Part shown: piece by piece, positions 1 to 7,961 of the stretch
Numbering within the stretch: position 1 is the first letter of the stretch
How the letters are laid out: each line of letters begins with the position of its first letter
Assembly: GCA_002452325.1 (NCBI GenBank)
Contig: DKFG01000302.1
Location: forward strand, 1,805-49,625
Reading direction: 5' to 3'
DNA from: Geobacter sp. UBA6802
GTDB lineage: Bacteria; Desulfobacterota; Desulfuromonadia; Geobacterales; Pseudopelobacteraceae
Length of the DNA stretch: 47,821 bases
The notes under the pieces: model-generated
Seen by the model: the letters and a program-made list of their open reading frames with translations, nothing else
Database searches by the model: none
Told to the model about the DNA's origin: nothing
Program-made: the position numbers and the translations under genes

Positions 1-311
1 CGCTTGGCAATCGGCATAAAGTCTTTGACCCCGAAGACGTGGCCGATGGAGGAGACCAGACAGAGGCCGGTTGAAGTGACCACGAAAAAGACATATGCCG
101 CAATCAGGATACCCCAGGGTATCTCACGATAGACGTTGTAGTAGGCTTCGTGACCTTTGAACATGGTCATCAATCCCAGGCCGGTCGCTGCCAGTACCAT
201 GCAGAGAGAGACAAAGACCATTAGGTAGAAGCCGGTTCCCGCTGTCTTGAGCCGGTCAGCAACGCCGCTGACCAACTCATTGAGAGTTGGAGTGGTGTGG
301 TGGTGTGCCAT
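1..311 (-). CDS. NrfD/PsrC-like membrane subunit, 3' part missing
   Basis: The gene runs off the left edge; the N-terminal 103 codons are visible. They show a short His-rich start (MAHHHTTPTLNEL), one membrane segment at about residues 24-46 and another at about 61-83, then VSSIGHVFGVKDFMPIAKR. The pattern G-x-Y-x-F-F-V-V-T-S-T-G-L followed by a conserved loop is typical of NrfD/PsrC quinol-oxidising subunits, which pass electrons between menaquinol and periplasmic iron-sulfur or cytochrome partners. An AGGGGAAA-like ribosome site precedes the ATG (309-311). The partners lie outside the window, so the specific complex (polysulfide reductase, alternative complex III or a cytochrome complex) cannot be told. 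Confidence 0.7.
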   Translation of the reverse strand, partial: MAHHHTTPTLNELVSGVADRLKTAGTGFYLMVFVSLCMVLAATGLGLMTMFKGHEAYYNVYREIPWGILIAAYVFFVVTSTGLCLVSSIGHVFGVKDFMPIAK

Positions 312-374
312 GCGCTGTTTCCCCTTTTGTGCGATCAGTGATGCAGAAATAGTTGGCCGCCTGCGCCAAGTGAT

Positions 375-480
375 GTTGCATTTTTCGACCTATTAGCATG
401 CTGAAATCAGAAAAGCAACAGGATTGTGGGTAGTTGCAGGCGTTGCAGAATGGGTTGCACGAATGTTGCATCTGGTTGCC
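375..480 (+). promoter_or_regulatory. helically phased GTTGCA direct-repeat array
   Basis: GTTGCA occurs at 433-438, 442-447, 454-459 and 465-470, and as GTTGCC at 475-480. The steps are 9, 12, 11 and 10 bp, about one helical turn. A further GTTGCA lies at 375-380. The array abuts the -35 element of the aminotransferase promoter and sits between two divergent genes. This fits an activator that binds direct repeats on one face of the DNA, but no regulator is identified. Confidence 0.5.
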
Positions 481-509
481 TTGACTTTGCCCGGTTGCTC
501 TGCTATAGC
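481..509 (+). promoter_or_regulatory. sigma70-type promoter of the aminotransferase gene
   Basis: TTGACT at 481-486 and TATAGC at 504-509 are separated by exactly 17 bp. Transcription would start about 35 nt before the ATG at 550. Confidence 0.6.
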
Positions 510-549
510 CAAACAACTTGTTTTTAATAGTCTATTTGGAGACAGCGGC

Positions 550-1611
550 ATGACTAAAAAATTGTTTATCCCCGGTCCGGTGGATGTGGCGCCGGAGGTC
601 TTTACGGCGATGACGCAGCCGATGATCGGTCATCGGATGAAGGAATATGCCGAGCTGCACCGACGGGTGACCACGAACCTGAAGCGGGTGATGCAGACCG
701 GACAGCGAGTATTCCTGTCCACCTCCAGTGCCTTTGGCGCCATGGAAGGGGCCGTGCGTAACCTGGTCAAGGGGCGCTGCGCCAACTTCTGTAATGGCGC
801 CTTTTCCGACAAGTGGCATGAGGTGACCAGACGCTGCGGCAAAGAGGCCGATGCGGTCAAGGTCCCCTGGGGGCAACCGATTACGGCAGAGCTGGTAGCC
901 GAGACCCTGGCAACCGGCAACTACGACAGTGTGACCATGATTCACAATGAGACCTCCACCGGGGTGCTGTCGCCGCTGCCGGAAATCGCCACGGTGCTGA
1001 AGAACTACCCTGATGTGGTCTTTATCGTGGATACGGTTTCATCCATGAGCGCCATGCCGATTGCGGTGGACGAGCTGGGGATTGATTGTTGCATCTTTGG
1101 CGTACAGAAGGCCTTTGCGCTGCCGCCGGGGCTGGCGGTATTTTCGGCCAGTGAGAAGGCGATCGAGCGGGCCAGGACGGTTGAGCATCGTGGCTATTAC
1201 TTTGATTTTCTGGAATTTGTGGCCAACGACGACAAGGATAACACACCGTCTACCCCCTGTATCTCCCTGATCTACGGTCTTGACTGCCAACTGCAGCGCT
1301 TTTTTAGCGAAGGGCTGGAGGCTCGCTGGGCTCGGCATCGCAGCATGGCAGAGCATACCCGGAACTGGGTGCAAGAGCGCGGGTTTGAGCTGTTTGCGCC
1401 GGAAGGTGCCCGCTCGGTAACTCTGACCAGTGTGGAAAACAGCCGCGGGGTTGACCTGGCCGCGATCAAAAATCGTCTGGGCGAGCAGGGCTATGCCTTT
1501 GACGACGGCTATGGCACGATCAAGGGAAAGACCTTCAGGATTGCCCATATGGGCGACATGCAGCAGGCACAACTGGATGAGTTTCTGGCGGTATTGGATG
1601 GAGAACTGTAG
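550..1611 (+). CDS. class V PLP aminotransferase (alanine-glyoxylate/serine-pyruvate type)
   Basis: A 353-residue cytosolic fold-type I pyridoxal-phosphate enzyme. The start PGPVDVAPEV, the phosphate-binding stretch STSSAFGAMEGAV (about 58-70), HNETSTG (132-138), the cofactor aspartate in VDTVSS (D161) and the Schiff-base lysine in GVQKAFALPPG (K187) place it with serine-pyruvate, alanine-glyoxylate and phosphonate aminotransferases. The substrate cannot be fixed from sequence; serine or alanine with glyoxylate or pyruvate is likely. An earlier in-frame ATG at 424 would put the promoter and repeat array inside the gene, so 550, preceded by a GGAGA site, is preferred. The gene is alone on its strand and converges on the rubredoxin. 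Confidence 0.85.
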   Translation: MTKKLFIPGPVDVAPEVFTAMTQPMIGHRMKEYAELHRRVTTNLKRVMQTGQRVFLSTSSAFGAMEGAVRNLVKGRCANFCNGAFSDKWHEVTRRCGKEADAVKVPWGQPITAELVAETLATGNYDSVTMIHNETSTGVLSPLPEIATVLKNYPDVVFIVDTVSSMSAMPIAVDELGIDCCIFGVQKAFALPPGLAVFSASEKAIERARTVEHRGYYFDFLEFVANDDKDNTPSTPCISLIYGLDCQLQRFFSEGLEARWARHRSMAEHTRNWVQERGFELFAPEGARSVTLTSVENSRGVDLAAIKNRLGEQGYAFDDGYGTIKGKTFRIAHMGDMQQAQLDEFLAVLDGEL

Positions 1612-1636
1612 GGGCAGGTTTCAAGCCTGCCCCTAC
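1608..1636. terminator. hairpin between convergent genes
   Basis: GTAGGGGCAGG (1608-1618) pairs perfectly with CCTGCCCCTAC (1626-1636) across a 7-nt loop. It lies between the 3' ends of the aminotransferase and rubredoxin genes and includes the aminotransferase stop codon. There is no long T-run, so it could be a bidirectional terminator or a dispersed palindromic repeat acting as one. Confidence 0.55.
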
Positions 1637-1648
1637 TACTACGTCAAA

Positions 1649-1807
1649 CTACATCTCCTCAAACACATCCTTGCCGGCGCCGCACAGTGGGCAGCACCAG
1701 TCTTCCGGCAGATCTTCAAAGGCGGTGCCGGGGGCAATACCGTGATCAGGGTCACCGGCGGCGGGGTCGTACTCATACTGGCAGATGTTACAGACATACT
1801 TTTGCAT
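1649..1807 (-). CDS. rubredoxin
   Basis: A 52-residue one-iron electron carrier. The two metal-binding knuckles CNIC (residues 6-9) and CPLC (about 39-42) and the core YDPAAGDPDHGIAPGTAFEDLP are canonical, and the length is typical. Rubredoxins carry single electrons in the cytoplasm, often for peroxide or superoxide detoxification. The start MQKYVC follows an AGGAGA site on the minus strand; longer starts would add an unrelated N-terminus. It follows the ferredoxin gene by 28 nt on the same strand, so the two are probably co-transcribed as a small redox-carrier unit. Confidence 0.95.
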   Translation of the reverse strand: MQKYVCNICQYEYDPAAGDPDHGIAPGTAFEDLPEDWCCPLCGAGKDVFEEM

Positions 1808-1835
1808 CGGCGTTCTCCTTTTTTGTGAGTTTTGC

Positions 1836-2036
1836 TTACGGTGCTGCGGTGCTCCAATTGATGGCCTGTACCGGACAGCCGTCAATGGCAGCCTGAATCT
1901 CGGATTCGGGCGCACCTGCCGCGTTGTAACACTCAGACCTGCCTGAGTTGTTGAAGCGGAATACTGCCGGGCAGATGCTGATGCACAGGCCGCAACTGAT
2001 GCATACTTCCTGGTCTACTTCAGGGATACGTGTCAT
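1836..2036 (-). CDS. small [4Fe-4S] ferredoxin
   Basis: A 66-residue ferredoxin, MTRIPEVDQEVCISCGLC onward. Cluster ligands are C12, C15 and C18 plus the distant C54 in DGCPVQAI. This is the single-cluster arrangement: only one CxxCxxC set with a remote Cys-Pro. C22 and C36 are extra and could form the disulfide known in related Desulfovibrio ferredoxins (inference by analogy). The start at 2036 has a GGAGGAA-like site; an upstream in-frame start would extend back over the divergent hydrolase gene. Likely first gene of a unit with the rubredoxin. Confidence 0.92.
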   Translation of the reverse strand: MTRIPEVDQEVCISCGLCISICPAVFRFNNSGRSECYNAAGAPESEIQAAIDGCPVQAINWSTAAP

Positions 2037-2124
2037 CGGTTGTTCCTCCGTACTGCTGAACATACCACCAAATAACGGCTGCAGCAAGTACCGGCAGCCG
2101 GAAGAAAATTGAGGTGACGCGCCA

Positions 2125-2751
2125 ATGACGTTAGATACGGTAATAGTAGGGGCACTGGGGGTGAATTGCTGCATCCTGGGTTGTGAAGAGACCAGGCAGG
2201 CCGTGGTGGTGGATCCGGGTGATGAGGTGCAGCGGATCCTGGCGCAGGTGGCACAGCGCGGCTACACAGTGGCGGCGATCATCAACACCCATGGTCATTT
2301 TGATCATGTCGGGGGTAATGCCGCCGTCAAACAGTCCACCGGGGCGCCGCTCTTGATTCATCAGGCCGATGCGCCGCTGCTGGGCCGGGTGGCCCAGGTT
2401 GCCGCCATGTATGGCCTGCCGGGTCAGAACTCCCCGGAGCCGGACCGCTTGATCGCAGATGGTGATACGCTTGACTGGGGTAGCATCAAGATTCGGGTGA
2501 TCCATACCCCCGGCCATACGCCGGGCTGCTGCTGCCTGTATCTGGAGGATCAGCAGCTGTTACTGTCCGGCGATACCCTGTTTGCAGACGGAGTGGGCCG
2601 TACCGACCTGCCGGGGGGCTCCCATGCCCAGCTGGTGCAATCCATTACCGAGCGCCTGTTCTGCCTGCCCGATGAGGTAACGGTCTGGCCGGGACACGGC
2701 CCCGCCACCACCATTGGCCATGAAAAGCGCCACAACCCGTATCTGGACTGA
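2125..2751 (+). CDS. MBL-fold hydrolase, glyoxalase II-like
   Basis: A 208-residue metallo-beta-lactamase-fold protein with the full set of metal ligands: THGHFDH (55-61), H131 in TPGHTPG, D150 in SGDTLF and H191 in WPGHGP. VDPGDE near residue 30 and the small size match hydroxyacylglutathione hydrolase-like enzymes, which hydrolyse thioesters using two metal ions. Anaerobes often lack glutathione, so the natural thioester may differ. The stop is 6 nt before the coaBC start, so the two are probably one transcription unit. It is divergent from the ferredoxin. Confidence 0.88.
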   Translation: MTLDTVIVGALGVNCCILGCEETRQAVVVDPGDEVQRILAQVAQRGYTVAAIINTHGHFDHVGGNAAVKQSTGAPLLIHQADAPLLGRVAQVAAMYGLPGQNSPEPDRLIADGDTLDWGSIKIRVIHTPGHTPGCCCLYLEDQQLLLSGDTLFADGVGRTDLPGGSHAQLVQSITERLFCLPDEVTVWPGHGPATTIGHEKRHNPYLD

Positions 2752-2757
2752 CAACCC

Positions 2758-3963
2758 ATGCACACTTTGACCGGAAAAACCGTAGTATTGGGTGTCAGCG
2801 GCGGTATTGCCGCGTACAAGGCGGTTGAACTGCTGAGGCTGCTGACCAAAGCCGGTGCAACGGTTCATGTGGTCATGACCAGGGCTGCCACTGAATTTGT
2901 CACGCCGCTGACCTTTCAGGCCCTGTCCCACAACCCGGTTCACCTGGAGCTGTTCAACCTGATCCAGGAGCAGGAGATCGGTCATATCTCCCTGGCAGAT
3001 CGGGCAGACCTGTTTCTGATTGTCCCGGCAACCGCCAACATCATCGGCAAGATTGCCCAGGGGATTGCCGATGACCTGCTGACCACTACGGTTATGGCTA
3101 CCACGGCGCCGGTACTGCTGGCACCGGCCATGAACGTAAATATGTATCGCAACAGCCTATATCAGCAGAATGAGACCAGGTTACGCCAGCATGGCTATCA
3201 TCTGGTGGATGCCGAACATGGCAGTCTGGCCTGCGGTTGGGAAGGGGCCGGACGTATGGCCGACCCGAAGCGAATCTTTGAAGCCGCCTGTTGTCTGCTG
3301 ACCCCCAAGGATCTGTCCGGCCAGACTGTGCTGGTCACGGCCGGCCCGACCAGGGAAGAGCTGGACCCGGTGCGCTACATCACCAACCATTCCTCCGGTT
3401 TGATGGGGTACGCCTTGGCGCGTGCAGCGCTGCACCGGGGGGCACGGGTGATTCTGGTCAGCGGCCCCACCTGCCTGGAGCCCCCCTGCGGTGTTGAGCT
3501 GGTCAAGGTTACGTCGGCGTTGCAGATGTATGAGGCGGTGATGGCCTGGGCAGGGGAGTGCAGTATCGTGATCAAGGCGGCAGCCGTGGCTGATTACCGG
3601 CCGGCCCACCGCAGCGGAGCCAAGCTGAAGAAAAAGGATGACGAGCTGACCATCCAACTGGAGAAGAATCCCGACATATTGTCAGAACTGGGGCAGCTGC
3701 CCGAAAGGCCATTTCTGGTGGGATTCGCGGCTGAGACAGCTGATCTGCAGGTCCATGCCGCAGCCAAGCTGGCTGCCAAAAACCTTGATCTGCTGGTGGC
3801 CAATGATGTTACCCAGCCTGGCGCAGGCTTTCATGTGGCTACCAATATCGCCAGGTTGCTCTACCGTGACGGTACGGTGGAACAGCTGGAGCTGATGCAG
3901 AAGGATGGGTTGGCGGAGCTGATTCTGGACCGGGTGCGTGGGCTGATGGCGGCTAGAGGATAA
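2758..3963 (+). CDS. coaBC: CoaBC, phosphopantothenoylcysteine synthetase/decarboxylase
   Basis: A 401-residue bifunctional coenzyme A enzyme. The N-terminal flavin-dependent decarboxylase (CoaC, about 1-180) has GVSGGIAAYK, the PAMN signature (123-126) and ACGWEGAGRM with the active-site C159. The C-terminal ligase (CoaB, about 187-400) starts at TAGPTREELDPVRYI and contains KLKKKDDELTIQLEKNPDIL, the nucleotide and phosphopantothenate region. It joins cysteine to 4'-phosphopantothenate and then decarboxylates the product to 4'-phosphopantetheine. Length and motif order are standard. Its last 11 nt overlap the 3' end of the convergent gene on the minus strand. Confidence 0.97.
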   Translation: MHTLTGKTVVLGVSGGIAAYKAVELLRLLTKAGATVHVVMTRAATEFVTPLTFQALSHNPVHLELFNLIQEQEIGHISLADRADLFLIVPATANIIGKIAQGIADDLLTTTVMATTAPVLLAPAMNVNMYRNSLYQQNETRLRQHGYHLVDAEHGSLACGWEGAGRMADPKRIFEAACCLLTPKDLSGQTVLVTAGPTREELDPVRYITNHSSGLMGYALARAALHRGARVILVSGPTCLEPPCGVELVKVTSALQMYEAVMAWAGECSIVIKAAAVADYRPAHRSGAKLKKKDDELTIQLEKNPDILSELGQLPERPFLVGFAAETADLQVHAAAKLAAKNLDLLVANDVTQPGAGFHVATNIARLLYRDGTVEQLELMQKDGLAELILDRVRGLMAARG

Positions 3964-4906
3964 ACGGGGCGGTCGGGTCGTGACAGGCCTCGCGCAGAAT
4001 GATCAACAGTTCGGGGTGGTGGATGGAACGCTTCAGGGTCGGTTTGATAAATTCGACCCGCTCCATCCCCTCTTCAAGCGAGATCTTGCCGGTCTGGTAG
4101 AGAAAACGCAGGTGTCGCCGCATCTCTGTCGCCACCTCAAGGGCGCTTTCGCCGGTAGGGTCACAGAGTCGGCAGAATGAATCCTCACCATGGATCATCA
4201 GATCCATGACCGCCTCCAGGGCAGTACCCAGATACTCCTCCCGATCCTGTGTGGTAAGGCGGTGCTGTGAGCGGGTGGAGACCGCCTTGATCAGCAGCTG
4301 CCAGCGCTCTAGCCGCGAAAGCAGCATGATGGAGTTGAAGATCCGTTTGCTGGTGCCAAAGGAGAACAGGGTCGGCGCCATGACCCGGCGCAACAGGGCA
4401 TCGTCATGATGTCGTCCCGCATTGCAGACCTGCCGCGCCCGTTCCCAGACAGAAGGCTCGATAAACGACTCAAAGCGTAGTTCCCAGTAGGTGTGGCGCA
4501 GCGCAATGGTTGAGAAGGAACGGATAATCTTGTACGGCACGTAATAGTTATGCGCCACCACATCAGCCGCCAGGTGGCAGAGATAGCCGTAGGCACAGGC
4601 CTTTTGCGGTTCGTCCTGGGCAGCCTGCAGCAGCCGCTGACCGATCCGCCAGCGGTGGCAGTTCAGTAGATAGTGAGTATGTTTTTTACCGATGATGATG
4701 TCGGCTGCCAGACAGCCGTAGAGAAAATCGTTGGCGCAGGTGGCAAGGGTCTGTGCCAGCTGGGGCGGTAGCTGCTGCAGACGCGTCAGGACATCAAGAC
4801 CCAGCAACAGATGGGTGCCGCCGCCCCAGGCGTGACCGGTGGCGGGCAGGAGAAACAGCAGCATAAGCGTCAGAAATAAGGGAAGCATGGCGCCAGCATA
4901 CTGCAT
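3953..4906 (-). CDS. secreted zinc-dependent phospholipase C/S1-P1 nuclease-fold protein
   Basis: Up to 317 residues. A hydrophobic signal peptide (LPLFLTLMLLFLLPATGHA) ends just before WGGGTHLLLG. In zinc-dependent phospholipase C and S1/P1 nucleases the mature protein begins with such a Trp, which coordinates zinc together with a nearby His. HLAADVVAHNYYVP in the middle supplies further His and Asp ligands. This supports a zinc hydrolase fold exported from the cytoplasm; the substrate is unknown. ATG is possible at 4906 or, six codons later, at 4888; neither has a strong ribosome site. The 3' end overlaps coaBC by 11 nt. Confidence 0.7.
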   Translation of the reverse strand: MQYAGAMLPLFLTLMLLFLLPATGHAWGGGTHLLLGLDVLTRLQQLPPQLAQTLATCANDFLYGCLAADIIIGKKHTHYLLNCHRWRIGQRLLQAAQDEPQKACAYGYLCHLAADVVAHNYYVPYKIIRSFSTIALRHTYWELRFESFIEPSVWERARQVCNAGRHHDDALLRRVMAPTLFSFGTSKRIFNSIMLLSRLERWQLLIKAVSTRSQHRLTTQDREEYLGTALEAVMDLMIHGEDSFCRLCDPTGESALEVATEMRRHLRFLYQTGKISLEEGMERVEFIKPTLKRSIHHPELLIILREACHDPTAPFIL

Positions 4907-4971
4907 GATCAGCCAAAAGCAACTAAATCTGCGGGCACGGCAAAGGTAGCAATCGTAAGGAGAGGCGCGGG

Positions 4972-5721
4972 ATGCAGAGAATAGCAGTCAGATCCATGTA
5001 TGCTTCAGTACGTGAATACCTTGCGGAGCTGGCTGAAAGCGGTGTTGACGGCCTGCCGGTGGAAGAACAGGGTCAGGGGTCAAGGGGCAAGGGGCAAGAG
5101 GCGGTTACCTCACCGATACCGTTGGCTGTCCGAACCCTGGCGGAGTTGCGGGAGCAGATCGGCGATTGCCGGCGCTGCGGGTTGTCGGCCTCCCGTACCC
5201 ATCTGGTCTTTGGGGAGGGGAATCAGCACGCCCGGCTGGTGTTTGTGGGTGAGACACCCGGTGCAGATGAGGACCGCCAGGGCGAGCCGTTTGTGGGTGA
5301 GGCTGGAGGGATTCTGACCCGCTTGATTGAGGCGATGGGGTTGCGGCGTGACCAGGTCTATATCTGCAACGTGCTCAAATGTCGCCCTCCGGCCAACCGG
5401 AACCCCCACCGCGACGAGATCGACAGCTGTGTACCGTTGCTGCATCAGCAGCTGGGGCTGATCAAGCCCCAGGTGATCGTGGCCCTGGGCACCTTTGCCG
5501 CCCAGACCCTGCTGGAGAACAAGGAGCCGATCTCACGCTTGCGGGGACAGTTCCATGACTGGCGTGGTATACCGCTGATGCCGACCTTTCATCCTGCCTT
5601 CCTGCTGCGTAATAAAGATCAGAAGCAGCACTACTGGGATGTCTGGCACGATATGCAGCTGGTACTGCAAAAGCTGGGGATGCCGGTGCCGGAAAAAGGC
5701 AGGGGCAAGGCCACGCGCTGA
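4972..5721 (+). CDS. family 4 uracil-DNA glycosylase with [4Fe-4S] cluster
   Basis: A 249-residue base-excision repair enzyme that removes uracil from DNA. Cluster cysteines are C66 and C69 (DCRRCGL), C137 (NVLKCRPP) and C153. The active-site loop GETPGADEDRQGEPFVG starts at residue 93, and HPAFLLRN (207-214) is the DNA-intercalating motif. An AAGGAG site precedes the ATG with good spacing. About 45 residues precede the catalytic domain, and part of that linker (about 34-44) is encoded by a low-complexity G/A-rich repeat also seen downstream. The C-terminal residues GRGKATR are likewise encoded by repeat-like DNA. Confidence 0.93.
   Translation: MQRIAVRSMYASVREYLAELAESGVDGLPVEEQGQGSRGKGQEAVTSPIPLAVRTLAELREQIGDCRRCGLSASRTHLVFGEGNQHARLVFVGETPGADEDRQGEPFVGEAGGILTRLIEAMGLRRDQVYICNVLKCRPPANRNPHRDEIDSCVPLLHQQLGLIKPQVIVALGTFAAQTLLENKEPISRLRGQFHDWRGIPLMPTFHPAFLLRNKDQKQHYWDVWHDMQLVLQKLGMPVPEKGRGKATR
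5069..5103 (+). repeat. G/A-rich short repeat inside the UDG gene
   Basis: Units GGTCAGG, GGTCAAGG, GGCAAGG and GGCAAGAGG follow one another in frame and encode the UDG linker. Similar units recur at 5697-5709 and 5734-5756, flanking the end of the same gene. Confidence 0.6.
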
Positions 5722-5756
5722 GCCTGCCGAAGTGGTCAAGAGGCAGGGGTCAAGGG
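5697..5756 (+). repeat. dispersed-repeat segment joining the ends of two convergent genes
   Basis: Contains AAGGCAGGGGCAAGG (5697-5711), then CGCTGAGCCTGCCGAAG across the UDG stop codon, then GGTCAAGAGGCAGGGGTCAAGGG (5734-5756, broken here as GGTCAAGAGG and CAGGGGTCAAGGG). The stop codon of the minus-strand peptidase (5750-5752) lies inside this last unit. Repeat DNA therefore supplies the last codons or stop of both genes. Confidence 0.5.
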
Positions 5757-6568
5757 ATAGATGGGTGCCAGCGTCTGACCACGAATACACTTGAACCTCT
5801 CTTGTTATCAGGCCAGTGGTCAGCCGGTTTCCGCTGGCCCATCAGCTGCAGCAACCGCTGTCTCAGCGGCGTAATCCGCACCCCTCCCCCCTTATTGTCG
5901 CAATCCAGAATACTCTCAATGGCCGAGTCCCGGTCCAGTACGATGATAACGTGCCCCTGCCAGACCAGCAGGTCCAGCGGCTGCAGCATCTTCAGCACTT
6001 CATCCACCTCTTTGCCTTCAATTGACACGGCCCTGCCGAACCGTACCAGCTGCTCGGTATTGCGGGGTGTTGAGCCGTTGGTTACCTCATACAGTAACCC
6101 TGAACAATCAAGCCCCTGAAAGAGCAGTTTATTGCCTGACTGTACACCGGTACGCCAGTTGCCGCCCCAGATATAGGGGAGGCCGACAGCGCCGCGTAGC
6201 TGCCGGTCAATCTCTGCAACAGCAGGCAAGGTGCAGTCCCGTGGCAACGGTTTATCCAGCGTCATCTCCAATAGTACATCAGACAGATAGAGTCGGGTGC
6301 CCCGGGGTGGCTGGTAGTCGCCGGTAGTCACTTCAAGCACTGCCGGATAATCCTTGTCTGGTGCAATGATCCGGAAAACAGTGCCGGGCAGGGCAATAAA
6401 TTCAAGCTCCCGCACCTGGCCGCAACGGTCCGGCTTCAGTACCGCTTGCGTACGGGCTGCGGCTGCGGTATTGAAGACCGGTACCGGCTCCCTGGCCACG
6501 GCAAACGGCGCTGCAACGGCTGCAAATGGTAGCATCAAGATGCAGAAGGTGATCAGCAGGGTTCTCAT
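5750..6568 (-). CDS. secreted NlpC/P60 (C40) peptidoglycan peptidase
   Basis: A 272-residue protein with a signal peptide (MRTLLITFCILMLPFAAVAA). The N-terminal half (about 22-120) is uncharacterised and could be an SH3-like wall-binding region. The C-terminal NlpC/P60 domain has LPYIWGGN (130-137), the catalytic Cys in GLDCSGLLYE (C155) and the catalytic His in WQGHVIIVLD (H206). It likely cuts peptide stems of peptidoglycan in the periplasm. The start at 6568 has a perfect AGGAGG site 6 nt upstream; a longer in-frame start would destroy the signal peptide. It is divergent from the chemoreceptor, and its stop codon lies in a repeat. Confidence 0.88.
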   Translation of the reverse strand: MRTLLITFCILMLPFAAVAAPFAVAREPVPVFNTAAAARTQAVLKPDRCGQVRELEFIALPGTVFRIIAPDKDYPAVLEVTTGDYQPPRGTRLYLSDVLLEMTLDKPLPRDCTLPAVAEIDRQLRGAVGLPYIWGGNWRTGVQSGNKLLFQGLDCSGLLYEVTNGSTPRNTEQLVRFGRAVSIEGKEVDEVLKMLQPLDLLVWQGHVIIVLDRDSAIESILDCDNKGGGVRITPLRQRLLQLMGQRKPADHWPDNKRGSSVFVVRRWHPSIP

Positions 6569-6625
6569 GGACAGCCTCCTCTGAATGTTGTGTACGTCAC
6601 CGGCAGACATTTTACAGGAGGATGG

Positions 6626-6631
6626 TATACT
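6626..6631 (+). promoter_or_regulatory. possible extended -10 promoter element of the chemoreceptor operon
   Basis: TGG followed by TATACT forms an extended -10 element 44 nt before the chemoreceptor ATG. No good -35 hexamer is visible at 17 bp spacing. Confidence 0.35.
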
Positions 6632-6674
6632 GATGCACAACCGGTTGGCAATCAGATAGACAGGAGATATTCAG

Positions 6675-7961
6675 ATGCGGGTACCCTTGGGCTACAAGTT
6701 CATACTCGGTTTTGTCGTGGTGGTGGCGGTGGTTACCTTTGCGCCGTCGATGGTATCCCGGCTGGGCTATCCTGCCGAATTGACCTATCTGCTGACCATC
6801 GCGACGGCGCTGACGGTCGGGCTGGTGATGGGCTGGTTCTTTTCCCGCCGTTTTACCCGTAACATCGGTCTGCTGACCGCCTCCACCCATGAGGTGAGTC
6901 AGGGAGATCTTTCACGAGATATCAGTCTTCCCGGCAGTCGTATGCCGGACGAGACCCATGAGCTGGCCGAGGCGATCAACCTGATGGTCCAGAGCCTGCG
7001 CGAGCTGGTAGGGCATATCCGCGGCAGTGCCGACAAGCTGACGCAGTCTGCCCGTGAGATCAACGGTACCGCCTATGAGATCAGCAGCTCCACGGAAGAG
7101 GTGGCGCGGGCCATTGAGCAGATCTCACGCGGCGCCGAATCACAGGCAGCCCAGGTGGAGAGCAGCTCACGGATCATCCGCGAGACCGCCATCTCGATCG
7201 AGCTGGTGGCAGAACGGGCACGGGAAAGCGCCCGCTCTGCCCGTAACACCAGTCTGACCGCCCGTCGGGGGGCCGAACTGGCTGACGGTACCCTGGAGCT
7301 GATGAAGCTGTACTTTGCGCAGATGGAAGAACTGAGTAACCGTTTTGATCAGTTTAACCAGCGGCTGCAGCGGGTGGGTAAGGCGGCCGAGTTTATCGGC
7401 GAGGTGGCGCGGCAGACCAATCTGCTGGCTTTAAACGCCTCCATAGAAGCGGTACGGGCCGGTGAATACGGCAAGGGCTTTGCCATGGTGGCTGATGAGG
7501 TCCGTAAGCTGGCAGAAAGCAGTTCGCTTTCAGCAGGGGAGATCAACGGCCTGATCGAGTCGTTGCGTGAGGAAAGCCGCCAGCTGTATGAGCGTCTGCT
7601 GGAAGGCTCCCGCAGCATCAATGAAGGGCGCAAAAATGTGGATGTCACCGCCGATGCCTTCAGCGACATCATGCAGAGCGTGCAGGAGACCGAACGACGG
7701 GCCAACAGTATTGCCGACCTCTCGCAGATGCAGATGGAAAGTTCAGGCAAGATGGTGCAGGCCTTTGACGAGATTTTCCGGGTGGCAGGCGATAATGCCG
7801 CTGCTACTGAAGAGGTCTTTGCCGCCACCGAGGAACAGCTGGCTGCCATGCAGGACATGGCCCTTGCCACCAGAGAGCTGGCAGAGCTGGCCGATGAGTT
7901 GGAGCAGGTGGTACGGCGCTTTAACCTGGAAGAACCGCTTGAGTTGCTTGAGCCGCTATGA
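6675..7961 (+). CDS. methyl-accepting chemotaxis protein without periplasmic sensor domain
   Basis: A 428-residue chemoreceptor. Two membrane segments (about 8-28 and 37-57) are joined by only a few residues, so no periplasmic ligand domain exists. A HAMP domain follows (about 57-110), then a long four-helix-bundle signalling domain. Its hairpin tip near residues 243-275 contains ARQTNLLALNASIEAVRAGE and GFAMVADEVRKLAE, the CheA/CheW contact. There is no C-terminal CheR/CheB-binding pentapeptide. The signal probably comes from the membrane or from within the cell. The ribosome site is AGGAGA. The stop overlaps the start of the CheW gene (ATGA), so both are co-translated. Confidence 0.93.
   Translation: MRVPLGYKFILGFVVVVAVVTFAPSMVSRLGYPAELTYLLTIATALTVGLVMGWFFSRRFTRNIGLLTASTHEVSQGDLSRDISLPGSRMPDETHELAEAINLMVQSLRELVGHIRGSADKLTQSAREINGTAYEISSSTEEVARAIEQISRGAESQAAQVESSSRIIRETAISIELVAERARESARSARNTSLTARRGAELADGTLELMKLYFAQMEELSNRFDQFNQRLQRVGKAAEFIGEVARQTNLLALNASIEAVRAGEYGKGFAMVADEVRKLAESSSLSAGEINGLIESLREESRQLYERLLEGSRSINEGRKNVDVTADAFSDIMQSVQETERRANSIADLSQMQMESSGKMVQAFDEIFRVAGDNAAATEEVFAATEEQLAAMQDMALATRELAELADELEQVVRRFNLEEPLELLEPL

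Noticed and set aside
424..549. Longer aminotransferase start
   Set aside because: It would place the promoter and GTTGCA repeats in the coding region and add 42 residues unlike the family; ATG 550 has its own ribosome site.
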